From NCBI RefSeq assembly GCF_003253485.1, contig NZ_QKTX01000004.1, forward strand, positions 310,001-374,000: 64,000 nt of DNA. Direction: 5' to 3'. The translations under genes and the position numbers were made by a program. The notes beneath the pieces are model-generated. The model was not told where the DNA came from, did not search any database, and saw nothing but the letters and a program-made list of their open reading frames with translations. This DNA comes from Algoriphagus aquaeductus (GTDB taxonomy: Bacteria; Bacteroidota; Bacteroidia; Cytophagales; Cyclobacteriaceae). Numbering within the stretch: position 1 is the stretch's first letter; each line of letters opens with the position of its first letter. Positions 34,592 to 42,482 of this stretch are shown piece after piece.

Positions 34592-35414
34592 AGCCGAATT
34601 CTTTTTCAATTTTTTTTCGAGACACTTTTTCCACCGTCACCTTCATCAGGACCGGATCATTGGGTACTTCTCGTGTGGTAGGTTCTGAGGCAATTTTATC
34701 CACAACCTCCAAGCCAGTCAGTACTTGCCCAAATACGGTATACTCAAAGTCGAGATGGGGAGTACCTCCGACCACGGCATAGGCCTTGATTTGCTCAGGT
34801 GTGTAATCTTTCGTGAGTTTGATCTTTAAAGTCGATGCAATTTCATCCCGCTTGGAAAGCAAAAGATTAGTCAGACTGTCAAACTTTTGTTCTTCAAACA
34901 AGCGTGAATACTCTTGCTTGAGTTCTTGGCCTGAACCTAGCTGCATGTATTGAAAAACAGCCTTTTGCAAGGCGGGAAAATCAGTGGTCAGCTCCAATTC
35001 CTCATACGTTCTGCCCTGCACAATATAAAACTGCGATCCATTGCTTCTCTTTTGTGGGTTGATGTTGTCACCTTGACGGGCTGCAGCAATCATTCCTTTG
35101 GTGTGGACATGCTGGGGCAAAATCTCAGCTGGAAGCGTCGGCCATTGCTGTGCGGGCAATCCTTCCTTTCCAAAAACATCCCCACCCTGAACCATAAAAT
35201 CCTTGATCACCCGATGAAACTGGGTAGAATCAAATCTTCCGGACTCCGCCAAAGCAATAAAATTCTTTTTATGCTCAGGCGTATCGTCAAAAAGGATAGC
35301 CTTGATCTCTCCGTGACGGGTGGAAATAGTGATAAGATAATCTTTGTCCTTCCCACAAGCCCAAGAACTTGCCAGAAGAAGTCCGAAAATCAGAAGCGTG
35401 CTTAGCTTTCGCAT
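34569..35414 (-). CDS. Cyclophilin-type peptidyl-prolyl isomerase lipoprotein
   Basis: 281 residues with lipoprotein signal MRKLSTLLIFGLLLASSWACGK. Assists folding of exported proteins by proline isomerisation. The cyclophilin core is clear: FDSTQFHRVIKDFMVQGGD (catalytic Arg in FHRV), GMIAAARQGDNINPQKRSNGSQFYIVQ, and FEYTVFGQVLTGLEVVDKIA. Between the last two lies an insertion of about 90 mostly helical residues (around 132-222), absent in ordinary cyclophilins but usual in Bacteroidota lipoprotein forms. One bp separates its start from the hemC stop. Confidence 0.92.
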   Translation of the reverse strand: MRKLSTLLIFGLLLASSWACGKDKDYLITISTRHGEIKAILFDDTPEHKKNFIALAESGRFDSTQFHRVIKDFMVQGGDVFGKEGLPAQQWPTLPAEILPQHVHTKGMIAAARQGDNINPQKRSNGSQFYIVQGRTYEELELTTDFPALQKAVFQYMQLGSGQELKQEYSRLFEEQKFDSLTNLLLSKRDEIASTLKIKLTKDYTPEQIKAYAVVGGTPHLDFEYTVFGQVLTGLEVVDKIASEPTTREVPNDPVLMKVTVEKVSRKKIEKEFGYVYPSNK

Positions 35415-35415
35415 A

Positions 35416-36351
35416 TCAGGATTGTGCTTTTTTGATTTGTTCTAAAATTTCTTTCCCGCCGGCCGACAATACTTTTGAGGCCAACTCCTGACCAAGGCTC
35501 TCCGGATCAGAACTGGATCCTTGAAGGTGAAAAGTGATCCGTTGCTTCCCATCCAGGCTTACAATTCCTCCATTGAGCTTCAACTGGTCATTTTCAAGCT
35601 TTGCCATTGCAAAAACGGGAATACTGCATCCACCTTCCAACACCCTGAGGTAAGCTCTTTCTGCTCGAAGTCTGGTTTCGGTTTCAGAGTGATTGCAGGC
35701 TTGAATGATTTGAGATCGGAGGCTCGGATCGAGATTTTTAGCAGATTCAATTGCCACAGATCCTTGCCCTACAGCAGGAGTGAATTCATCCAAATCCAAG
35801 TATTCAGCAATCAGATCATCATAGCCCATCCGATGCACCCCTGCATAAGCCAGCAATAAGGCATCGCAAAGCCCCTCCTCCATTTTTCGGATTCGAGTTT
35901 GAAGATTGCCTCTGACATCGACTGTTTTCACATGGGGATAAAAATGCTTTAGTGTGGCAATCCGTCGCGTGGAGGAAGTACCCAAAACCAAGGGCTGCGA
36001 AGCATCTGAAATTGAAAAGCCTTTATTCTTGGAAAGCAGGATGTCATTTTCCTTTTCCCGCTCAGTAAATGCTATGATTTCAAAGGCTTCATCCAAATTG
36101 GACTGCATATCCTTGGCAGAATGTACCGCAATATCAATCCGACCATCAAGCAATTGATCTTCCAACTCCTGAGTAAAAACCCCTTTGGAACCAATCTTGG
36201 AGATCGACACATCCAAGACCTGGTCGCCCTTGGTATCAATGATGACAATTTCGGATTCAAGACCTGCTTTTTTCAGCAGATCCTCCACGTGGTAGGCCTG
36301 CCAAAGCGCAAGCTTACTGCCTCTGGTGCCTATTTTGATGACGTAGCTCAT
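35416..36351 (-). CDS. hemC: Hydroxymethylbilane synthase (porphobilinogen deaminase)
   Basis: 311 residues, usual length. Joins four porphobilinogens into hydroxymethylbilane in haem synthesis. Diagnostic segments: KIGTRGSKLALWQA near the N-terminus, FTQELEDQLLDGRIDIAVHSAKDM (catalytic Asp region), GTSSTRRIATLKHFYPHVKTVDVRGNLQTRIRKM, and LEGGCSIPVFAMA with the Cys that carries the dipyrromethane cofactor. Its ATG shares a base with the rimK stop (TAATG). No other hem gene is present, so haem genes are scattered in this genome. Confidence 0.97.
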   Translation of the reverse strand: MSYVIKIGTRGSKLALWQAYHVEDLLKKAGLESEIVIIDTKGDQVLDVSISKIGSKGVFTQELEDQLLDGRIDIAVHSAKDMQSNLDEAFEIIAFTEREKENDILLSKNKGFSISDASQPLVLGTSSTRRIATLKHFYPHVKTVDVRGNLQTRIRKMEEGLCDALLLAYAGVHRMGYDDLIAEYLDLDEFTPAVGQGSVAIESAKNLDPSLRSQIIQACNHSETETRLRAERAYLRVLEGGCSIPVFAMAKLENDQLKLNGGIVSLDGKQRITFHLQGSSSDPESLGQELASKVLSAGGKEILEQIKKAQS

Positions 36352-37256
36352 TAATGTTTTTCTCGTTTAGAAGATTTTTTGCGGACTCCATCCTCCACAA
36401 ATTTGACAATTTCAGCAGCGATATTGACCCCTGTAGCACTTTCAATACCTTCCAGACCAGGGGAACTGTTCACCTCCAAAATCAATGGTCCTCTTGCTGA
36501 TTGGAGCATATCCACCCCAGCTACGTCCAGTCCCAAAGCTTTGGCAGCATTGAGGGCGGCTTGTCTCTCGGCACGGCTCAACTTTATCACGGTGGCCACA
36601 CCTCCTCTGTGGAGATTGGAGCGGAACTCACCTTCAGCACCCTGACGCTTCATGGCTCCTACGACTTTTCCATTCACTACAAAAGCCCGGATATCGGCCC
36701 CTTTGGCCTCTTTGATAAATTCCTGAACGATAATTCTAGCCTTCAATCCATGGAAAGCTTCGATCACAGACTGGGCCGCCTTCTTTGTTTCTGCCAATAC
36801 TACCCCAAGCCCCTGAGTTCCTTCGAGCAGTTTGATAATCACAGGTGCACTGCCTACTTGTTCGATCAGCTGTTTTTCCCCTCCTTTTGAAAAATTTGTA
36901 AAGGCGGTCTTGGGCATTCCCAAGCCGTTTTTGGAAAGGATCTGCAAGCTTCTGAGCTTGTCCCTGCTCCGAACGATCGCCTGTGAGGTCACCACAGAAA
37001 ATGCCCCCATCAGCTCAAACTGACGGACCACGGCAGTTCCATAAAACGTCACAGAAGCTCCGATTCGTGGGATAATGGCGTCCACTCCTTCTAGCTTTTG
37101 CCCTTTATAAATGATGGAGGGGCCCTCTTGCTCGATAATCAAATCGCAAAGGCTGTGATCAACCACCATGGCCTCATGCCCTGCATTTTGAATTTCTTCA
37201 ACAAGTCTTCGGGTCGAAAATAGTTTGGTGTTCCTCGAAAGGACGGCAATTTTCAT
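36351..37256 (-). CDS. rimK: RimK-type alpha-L-glutamate ligase (ATP-grasp)
   Basis: 301 residues, as in E. coli RimK, which adds glutamates to the C-terminus of ribosomal protein S6. The pre-ATP-grasp N-domain [34 protein letters not shown] is followed by [24 protein letters not shown] and the ATP-grasp core: [49 protein letters not shown] and [26 protein letters not shown]. It overlaps by 4 bp the upstream retropepsin-like protease gene, a frequent partner. Whether S6 is the real substrate here cannot be read from sequence. Confidence 0.94.
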   Translation of the reverse strand: MKIAVLSRNTKLFSTRRLVEEIQNAGHEAMVVDHSLCDLIIEQEGPSIIYKGQKLEGVDAIIPRIGASVTFYGTAVVRQFELMGAFSVVTSQAIVRSRDKLRSLQILSKNGLGMPKTAFTNFSKGGEKQLIEQVGSAPVIIKLLEGTQGLGVVLAETKKAAQSVIEAFHGLKARIIVQEFIKEAKGADIRAFVVNGKVVGAMKRQGAEGEFRSNLHRGGVATVIKLSRAERQAALNAAKALGLDVAGVDMLQSARGPLILEVNSSPGLEGIESATGVNIAAEIVKFVEDGVRKKSSKREKH

Positions 37257-37693
37257 TTCTTTTTGCGGTAGGTTTTACCCAAGTTGGTTTTGGATACATC
37301 CACGAGGAATTTGCCCCGAAGAATCTTTCTGCCCAGTAGGATGGAATTTTTCATGCTGGACCTGTCAGTAAGCGTAAACTCAGTCCTAAAGGTCTCCCCG
37401 GCGAGCTGTATTTTGGTTTCGATCAAGAAGCGGATTTCTGCTTGACCGAAGGAGTTTTTTACTTTCTTTTCTCTGTATTTTTCAAAAACGAGGGTTTTCC
37501 CCGTAAATTTTTGATGCTTGGGCATCAGGATTTGAAATTTGAGGACTTTCTTTCCCTCAAGCTCTTCTTCTCTGATTTCCTCCGCATGAAGGCTGCTGGT
37601 ATATGCCCCTGTATCAATTTTTGCCCAGACCAGGTTAAGCCCCAATTCGGGAAGGGTGATTTTCTCTTTTCGGCCGATGATTTTCTGCTCCAT
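37253..37693 (-). CDS. Retropepsin-like aspartic protease of the RimK neighbourhood (Pfam Zn_protease)
   Basis: 146 residues. The motif [13 protein letters not shown] near residue 26 is the D-T-G-A aspartic-protease triad of the family once named putative ATP-dependent zinc protease, and [20 protein letters not shown] matches its I-L-L-G-R-x-x-L conserved end. No metal motif is visible, so aspartic catalysis is more credible than zinc. In many bacteria this gene neighbours rimK, and a role in processing or trimming RimK-made glutamate tails has been proposed; here it overlaps rimK by 4 bp. Cytosolic by lack of a signal. Confidence 0.85.
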   Translation of the reverse strand: MEQKIIGRKEKITLPELGLNLVWAKIDTGAYTSSLHAEEIREEELEGKKVLKFQILMPKHQKFTGKTLVFEKYREKKVKNSFGQAEIRFLIETKIQLAGETFRTEFTLTDRSSMKNSILLGRKILRGKFLVDVSKTNLGKTYRKKK

Positions 37694-37696
37694 GAC

Positions 37697-38842
37697 TTAG
37701 TTCTTTGACATCATCAGCAACAATTCCATGGACAAGTCGGTGAAAATCATTTTGGCATTGCCATTTCGCTCAAGATGATAATGCGCCTGATTGAAGGCCT
37801 CATACATCTTCAGGGCATGATCTTCGGTGAGCACATTTTTACTGATCTTGTTGATAAAATCCCGATCCTCATCGGTGGTACGAAGCAGGTTTTCCAGTTC
37901 GAGATTCTTGAGCATGATCTCCCGGGTCACGTTTAGTCCAGCCAAAATCAATGATTTTTGGGCCTCTTTATCGTACTTGTGAAACTCATCCGAAAGATTG
38001 AAAAGGTCTTTCAGGTTTTTGGTCACACAGAGTCTGAACCAATCCCTTACCTGACGGACGGTTTGATCTTCGACATTTTCCAAGAGGCGATAGGCTTCTC
38101 TGAGATTGCCATCAGCCAGCATGGCGATTTGCTCGGCTGCCTTATTTTCACATAGACCGGCATCCACCAGGTGATTTTTGATCTCCTCATCCGAGAAGGC
38201 TCTCACCATGATTTTTTGAGTACGGGAAAGAATGGTAGTCAACAGCTGATCTGCCTGAGAAGTCACTAGCATAAAAATGGTCTTGGCAGGCGGCTCTTCA
38301 ATAATTTTCAGCAGGGAGTTGGCCGCTGATGGATGGAGAAATTCGGGCGCCCAGATCAACATAATTTTGTATCCTCCTTCGAAAGACATCAGCGAAAGTG
38401 CCTGAATGATCTTTCGGGCCGCAGCTTTGGAGATGTTCAATTGCTTTTTCTCAAAGCCATTGAAATAGATGAAGTCGTGAACATTACCGTAAGGCTGACC
38501 AAGGACAAACTTTCTCCAATTGCCCAGAATATCGGTCTTTTCTTCCTTTTCGCCATCGTCTCCTCCTTCATCGTCCTTGGAAGAGGCGATCACCGGAAAG
38601 GCAAAATTCAAATCCGGCATGATCAGTTTTTTCATCCGCTGACAAGACCCACAAGATCCGCAAGAATCAGTTTCACTCGGATTTTCGCAATAAAGGTAGG
38701 TAGCTAAAGCCAAGGCCAAGGTCAGATTGGCTGAGCCTTCTGGCCCATGAAACAGCAGCGCATGTGCCAAATGATTGAATTTGACCGCATTGAGTAGCTT
38801 TTCTTTGGTTTCAGGGAGCCCTGGTATTTCTGCAAACTGCAT
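37697..38842 (-). CDS. holB: DNA polymerase III subunit delta'
   Basis: 381 residues, longer than E. coli delta' (334). Clamp-loader subunit of the AAA+ fold. Seen: IPGLPETKEKLLNAVKFNHLAHALLFHGPEG, a zinc module with CGSCGSC preceded by C-E-N-P-S-E-T-D-S-C, and the highly conserved APEFLHPSAANSLLKIIEEPPAKTIFMLVTSQADQLLTTILSRTQKI. An acidic insert SSKDDEGGDDGEKEEKTD (about residue 83-100) is unusual. The Walker A site is degraded (HGPEGSANL), as in true delta' and unlike DnaX. Located 11 bp after the GlmU-like gene and 3 bp before the protease gene. Confidence 0.93.
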   Translation of the reverse strand: MQFAEIPGLPETKEKLLNAVKFNHLAHALLFHGPEGSANLTLALALATYLYCENPSETDSCGSCGSCQRMKKLIMPDLNFAFPVIASSKDDEGGDDGEKEEKTDILGNWRKFVLGQPYGNVHDFIYFNGFEKKQLNISKAAARKIIQALSLMSFEGGYKIMLIWAPEFLHPSAANSLLKIIEEPPAKTIFMLVTSQADQLLTTILSRTQKIMVRAFSDEEIKNHLVDAGLCENKAAEQIAMLADGNLREAYRLLENVEDQTVRQVRDWFRLCVTKNLKDLFNLSDEFHKYDKEAQKSLILAGLNVTREIMLKNLELENLLRTTDEDRDFINKISKNVLTEDHALKMYEAFNQAHYHLERNGNAKMIFTDLSMELLLMMSKN

Positions 38843-38853
38843 AACTGGATGGA

Positions 38854-40050
38854 TCAGGAAGTTTTATCCCAAATTCTATAGCTTTTGGTCAATTCAAAAA
38901 CCTTATCCAAGATTTCTTTTTCGACCGGAGTCCATTCCACGCCTCTTCGGCCGTAGACTGCTATGGCCGTTTCTTCAAACTTGGGCATTGTAAAAGTCGA
39001 GAAGCCGGCAGCACCTCCCCATGAGAAAGAAGGGATAAAATTCCGAGGATAGCCATCCCCAAAAATATTAGCACCAACTCCCACCACAGTCCCTGTGTTG
39101 AACATGGTGTTGATTCCGCACTTGCTATGGTCACCCATCATCAAGCCACAAAACTGAAGTCCGGTATTGGAAAACCCTCCTTTAGTGTAATCCCAAAGTT
39201 TAACCGGGGCATAGTTATTTTTGAGATTGGAGGTATTGGTATCGGCACCCAAGTTGCACCACTCACCAATGACGGAATTCCCCAAAAATCCTTCATGTCC
39301 TTTGTTGGAGTACCCAAAAATCACCGAATTAGAGACTTCACCCCCAATTTTGGAAAATGGCCCAACCGTGGTGTCACCACGTAGTTTGGCTCCCATATTT
39401 ACCGTAGAACCTTCACACAGTGCGAATGGACCTCTAATCAAGGAACCTTCCTGGATTTCAGTATTCTTCCCGATGTAGATAGGCCCACTTTCTGCGTTGA
39501 GTACAGCAGCTTTGATCTTGGCCCCTTCTTCGATAAAAATCTGATTTGATCCATATACCACGGTGTGGGGATCATGCACAGGCTGGGAAGTTCTGCCCTT
39601 GGTCAATAAGGTATAGTCTTTCCTGATTTCAGCACCGTTGAATTGGAAGATCTGCCAAGTTTTCTGCAACAGAACCGGCTCTTGCTCCAGTTGAACAGCC
39701 TTTTTGTCAGCCAGCGTGCTTAAGTTTTTCTCCGTTTCTCCGATGTATCCCGCAAGAATCGTTTTACCAAAATACAGCACCTCATCGGTCCTGAGCAAAG
39801 AAATGATCCTAAGTGAATAAGCATCAGGAAGCCAAGCACCATTGACGGCGAGGGCTTTTTCCTCAGTTCTTGGAAATTTCTTTTGGAGATATTCTTGAGT
39901 CAAAAATGAAATTTGAGCCCCGGTGAGCATCTTCCATTTTTCTGAAATCTTGAGAATACCCACTCTGATATCCGCAACAGGTCTGGTAAAAGTAAAAGGA
40001 AGCAATGATCCTCGGATCGCAGGATCGTCAAACAACAGAATATTGGTCAT
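38854..40050 (-). CDS. GlmU-family putative sugar nucleotidyltransferase
   Basis: 398 residues. An N-terminal nucleotidyltransferase-like region (FDDPAIRGSLLPFTFTRPVADIRVGILKISEKW) precedes a left-handed beta-helix of hexapeptide repeats (IKAAVLNAESGPIYIGKNTEIQEGSLIRGPFALCEGSTVNMGAKL...). The classical GlmU loop L-x-G-G-x-G-T-R-M is absent, so it is not the housekeeping GlmU; Bacteroidota carry this paralogue with unknown substrate. First gene of the run through holB. A perfect TATTTTTG -7 element (minus strand, 40055-40062) lies 5 bp upstream of its ATG, within the rpmE2 terminator, so a nearly leaderless start is possible. Confidence 0.85.
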   Translation of the reverse strand: MTNILLFDDPAIRGSLLPFTFTRPVADIRVGILKISEKWKMLTGAQISFLTQEYLQKKFPRTEEKALAVNGAWLPDAYSLRIISLLRTDEVLYFGKTILAGYIGETEKNLSTLADKKAVQLEQEPVLLQKTWQIFQFNGAEIRKDYTLLTKGRTSQPVHDPHTVVYGSNQIFIEEGAKIKAAVLNAESGPIYIGKNTEIQEGSLIRGPFALCEGSTVNMGAKLRGDTTVGPFSKIGGEVSNSVIFGYSNKGHEGFLGNSVIGEWCNLGADTNTSNLKNNYAPVKLWDYTKGGFSNTGLQFCGLMMGDHSKCGINTMFNTGTVVGVGANIFGDGYPRNFIPSFSWGGAAGFSTFTMPKFEETAIAVYGRRGVEWTPVEKEILDKVFELTKSYRIWDKTS

Positions 40051-40060
40051 AGGACAAAAA

Positions 40061-40101
40061 TAAAAAAGTCTCCCGGAATCCTTGCTCCGGGAGACTTTTT
40101 C
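40061..40101 (-). terminator. Terminator of rpmE2
   Basis: Long stem AAAAAGTCTCCCGGA/TCCGGGAGACTTTTT with an 8-nt loop and A/T tracts on both sides. Its T-tract contains a TATTTTTG promoter-like element that may start the next transcript. Confidence 0.88.
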
Positions 40102-40119
40102 GGCTTAAACTGCCAAGAA

Positions 40120-40365
40120 TTACTTCTTCGCGTATCTTTTGTTGAATTTCTCCACTCGGCCTGCAGTATCAAGAAGCATTTTCTTGCCTGTGTAGAATGG
40201 GTGAGATTCAGAGCTCACTTCGATTTTGTAAACTGGGTAAGATTTGCCGTCAGTCCACTCGATGGTTTCGCTAGTCTCGATAGTAGACTTAGTCAAAAAC
40301 TTAAACTCGCTAGAGGTATCGTAGAATACTACGTCTCTGTAGTTAGGATGAATATCTTTTTTCAT
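40120..40365 (-). CDS. rpmE2: 50S ribosomal protein L31, type B
   Basis: 81 residues: [29 protein letters not shown] opening and the C-terminal [28 protein letters not shown] are typical of L31. There is no cysteine, so this is the zinc-free type B form, used in place of the Cys4 form in most Bacteroidota. Monocistronic, with its own promoter (40495-40525), an unusually long leader of about 120 nt, and a strong terminator. Confidence 0.97.
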   Translation of the reverse strand: MKKDIHPNYRDVVFYDTSSEFKFLTKSTIETSETIEWTDGKSYPVYKIEVSSESHPFYTGKKMLLDTAGRVEKFNKRYAKK

Positions 40366-40410
40366 ATGATTTATAATTGTTTTTCTATACCCATATGGAA
40401 TCTACCTGTA

Positions 40411-40438
40411 AGTAGTCCCTTATGAGGGATTGACTACT
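40411..40438 (-). promoter_or_regulatory. Candidate structured 5' leader of rpmE2
   Basis: Between the predicted transcription start (about 40488) and the ATG at 40365 the minus strand holds a hairpin with two helices: AGTAG/CTACT outside and TCCCT/AGGGA around a 4-nt loop, separated by a short asymmetric bulge. Autoregulatory leaders bound by L31 are known in other phyla; equivalence here is inference. Confidence 0.4.
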
Positions 40439-40494
40439 TTGGGCTCGATTTCATGTTTATAGCTAGTAATTTTTGCCTTTTTTGAAACGAGGCA

Positions 40495-40525
40495 CAAAGA
40501 TATCTTTTTAAATAAATCTCACCAA
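40495..40525 (-). promoter_or_regulatory. Predicted promoter of rpmE2 (TTG / TATCTTTG)
   Basis: On the minus strand TTG (40523-40525) and TATCTTTG (40495-40502) are 20 bp apart, matching the Bacteroidota -33/-7 consensus exactly. It predicts a leader of roughly 120 nt. Confidence 0.65.
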
Positions 40526-40578
40526 ATCTTTCTCGATGATTTATTCGGCTTAAGAATCAAAAGAATGCGAACGCTGGA

Positions 40579-41220
40579 TTATTTGCTTTTAAGGTCGCCT
40601 CTTTTGATAGAGCGAATAAACTGTGACCACGCAAATGGGTCCAAAATCCTAAGCGGACGTGGTCCATATAAATCCTGATTTTGTAACATTTGCCCTTGTT
40701 GGAAATATCTGAAATTCTCTCCACCTGAGGCCGGCATTGACTCAGCCCACCTCAAAAGCATCTCGGGACTCATATTGGACCTGCTGATTGACATAGGGTC
40801 CACCACATTCATTGCAATGACTGCTTTTTTGAATTCTTCTTCTGTGGGATAAGGCATAACCATGATTTCTGCCAACGCAATCTCATCCACCTCCATCGTC
40901 AAGATTAAAGAAATTCGATCACTTTCAACTTTTTCCGGTACTTTGAAAGTCTGTTTTTTCAATCCAATGAAGGAAAAAACCACACTGTCACCTTCCAGAA
41001 CTGGCATGGAAAAGTAACCAAAGCGACCGGAAGCAGTCCCCCTACCTTTTTTAGGCACATAAATATTTACGCCGGGAACAGCGTCAGTACTATCTGCATT
41101 TAAAATAATCCCCGAAAGCTGGATGACTTTTTTATCCTGGGTATCTTGAGAAAATGCAGTCTGGGACAGAAAAATCAATCCGAGTAGTGAGAAGAGATAT
41201 GTAAGCTTAGGTAATTTCAC
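40579..41220 (-). CDS. Carboxypeptidase-regulatory-like domain protein (exported)
   Basis: 213 residues with signal peptide MKLPKLTYLFSLLGLIFLSQTAFS cut before QDTQD. The mature N-terminal part (about 30-120) is a CarboxypepD_reg-like beta-sandwich: IQLSGIILNADSTDAVPGVNIYVPKKGRGTASGRFGYFSMPVLEGDSVVFSFIGLKKQTF. Such domains sit at the N-terminus of SusC/TonB receptors, but here a short helical C-terminal region follows instead of a barrel, as in small stand-alone Bacteroidota proteins. Envelope-located; role unknown. Confidence 0.85.
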   Translation of the reverse strand: MKLPKLTYLFSLLGLIFLSQTAFSQDTQDKKVIQLSGIILNADSTDAVPGVNIYVPKKGRGTASGRFGYFSMPVLEGDSVVFSFIGLKKQTFKVPEKVESDRISLILTMEVDEIALAEIMVMPYPTEEEFKKAVIAMNVVDPMSISRSNMSPEMLLRWAESMPASGGENFRYFQQGQMLQNQDLYGPRPLRILDPFAWSQFIRSIKRGDLKSK

Positions 41221-41323
41221 GGGGAAGAAATGAGATGTGGCCGAGTGGAATTGCGATGCGAATTAGAACTAATTTCGGGGATTTCTTTTAGGTTTAACCG
41301 ACGGCACAAGTTAAAAGTTACTA

Positions 41324-41707
41324 ATGAGACTTAAAAACATCAGCTTAAACTATGGGCTCAGGATATTCAAAGCGCTATCAGAGGAGCCAAGGGTACGTGT
41401 AATCCATTTGCTCATGCTCAATAAAGAATTGAGCATCTCGGACCTTGAGCATATTTTGGATTTCACCCAAACCAAAACCAGCCGTCACTTGATATACCTT
41501 AAAAATGCAGGGCTTTTGGGCAGTCGGAGAATCGATCAATGGGTTTTCTATTACATTTTGGAGGAATACCTTGAAATCATTCAGCAGATTTTCAAGTTTA
41601 TCCAAAAGGACCCCAGCCTAATTAAAGATCAGGAAACCTTTGAAATCCTGAAATCCAACAGAGAACTGGCCATCAATAAAATTCAAAACCATACTTACCG
41701 ACGCTGA
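41324..41707 (+). CDS. ArsR-family winged-helix transcriptional regulator
   Basis: 127 residues. FKALSEEPRVRVIHLLML (helices 1-2), ELSISDLEHILDFTQTKTSRHLIYLKNAGLLGSRRIDQWVFYYI (helix-turn-helix and wing) is a standard ArsR arrangement. No cysteine metal site is seen, so it is not an arsenic/cadmium sensor of the known types. It ends 7 bp before the YjjG-like phosphatase gene, so they are likely cotranscribed. The ligand is unknown. Divergent from the exported protein gene. Confidence 0.88.
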   Translation: MRLKNISLNYGLRIFKALSEEPRVRVIHLLMLNKELSISDLEHILDFTQTKTSRHLIYLKNAGLLGSRRIDQWVFYYILEEYLEIIQQIFKFIQKDPSLIKDQETFEILKSNRELAINKIQNHTYRR

Positions 41708-41714
41708 TTACATT

Positions 41715-42410
41715 TTGAAAACATACCAACACCTTTTCTTCGATCTGGACCATACCCTTTGGGATTACGATCGAAATGTCACCGAATCCCTTTCTGAACT
41801 TTATCAAATCTACAGCCTTCAGGATTTGGGAATTCCAACCTTTGAAAAATTCTTCGAATCCTTTCATGAAGTCAATTTCCAGCTTTGGGACTGGTACAAT
41901 GTTGGAAAGATCGACAAGCATTATCTGAGAAAAGAACGGTTCCCAAGGATATTCGAACATGCCGGAGGAAATTATAAGGCAATTCCTGCCGAGTTTGAAG
42001 AAGACTTTATGCATCGAACTTCCTCCAAACCTCACGTTTTTCCCTACTCCAAAGAAATCTTGACTTACCTGAAGGAAAAGTATCGCATTCATGTCATCAC
42101 CAATGGATTCAATGAATCTCAGGCTAAAAAAATGAAATCTGCCGACTTGGATGGGTATTTTGAGCTGGTGATCACATCCGAAACTACGGGCTATAAAAAG
42201 CCAGATCCTAGAATTTTCCATTACACCATGGACCAGCTCAAAACTACTCCTGATGTCTGTCTGATGATTGGTGATAATCCGGCATCTGACATTTTAGGCG
42301 CTCAACGGGCCGAAATCGACCAGGTTTTCTTCAATCCTGAAGAAAAAACTATCGAACTCACACCTACTTACGAAATCCGCCATTTAAAAGAATTAGAATC
42401 GCTTTTGTAA
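41715..42410 (+). CDS. YjjG-family HAD pyrimidine nucleotidase
   Basis: 231 residues from a TTG start (TTGAAAACATACCAACACC); MKTYQHLFFDLDHTLWDYDRN is the conserved family N-terminus, so TTG is credible despite the absence of ATG. HAD motifs: DLDHT (nucleophile and acid Asp), HVITNGFNESQAKKM (motif II Thr), YKKPDPRIF (motif III Lys) and MIGDNPASDILGAQRAEID (motif IV). Dephosphorylates (non-canonical) pyrimidine nucleoside monophosphates in the cytosol. Follows the ArsR gene by 7 bp. Confidence 0.9.
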   Translation: MKTYQHLFFDLDHTLWDYDRNVTESLSELYQIYSLQDLGIPTFEKFFESFHEVNFQLWDWYNVGKIDKHYLRKERFPRIFEHAGGNYKAIPAEFEEDFMHRTSSKPHVFPYSKEILTYLKEKYRIHVITNGFNESQAKKMKSADLDGYFELVITSETTGYKKPDPRIFHYTMDQLKTTPDVCLMIGDNPASDILGAQRAEIDQVFFNPEEKTIELTPTYEIRHLKELESLL

Positions 42411-42419
42411 GGCAAATCA

Positions 42420-42450
42420 CTGCCCGTTAAATGAGTAAAACTTATCTTTG
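42420..42450 (+). promoter_or_regulatory. Predicted pruA promoter (CTG / TATCTTTG)
   Basis: A perfect -7 element TATCTTTG (42443-42450) lies 32 bp before the pruA ATG, with CTG in place of TTG 20 bp upstream. Confidence 0.5.
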
Positions 42451-42482
42451 GCCTCTCAGAAATCAAATAAACTCCAAATATC

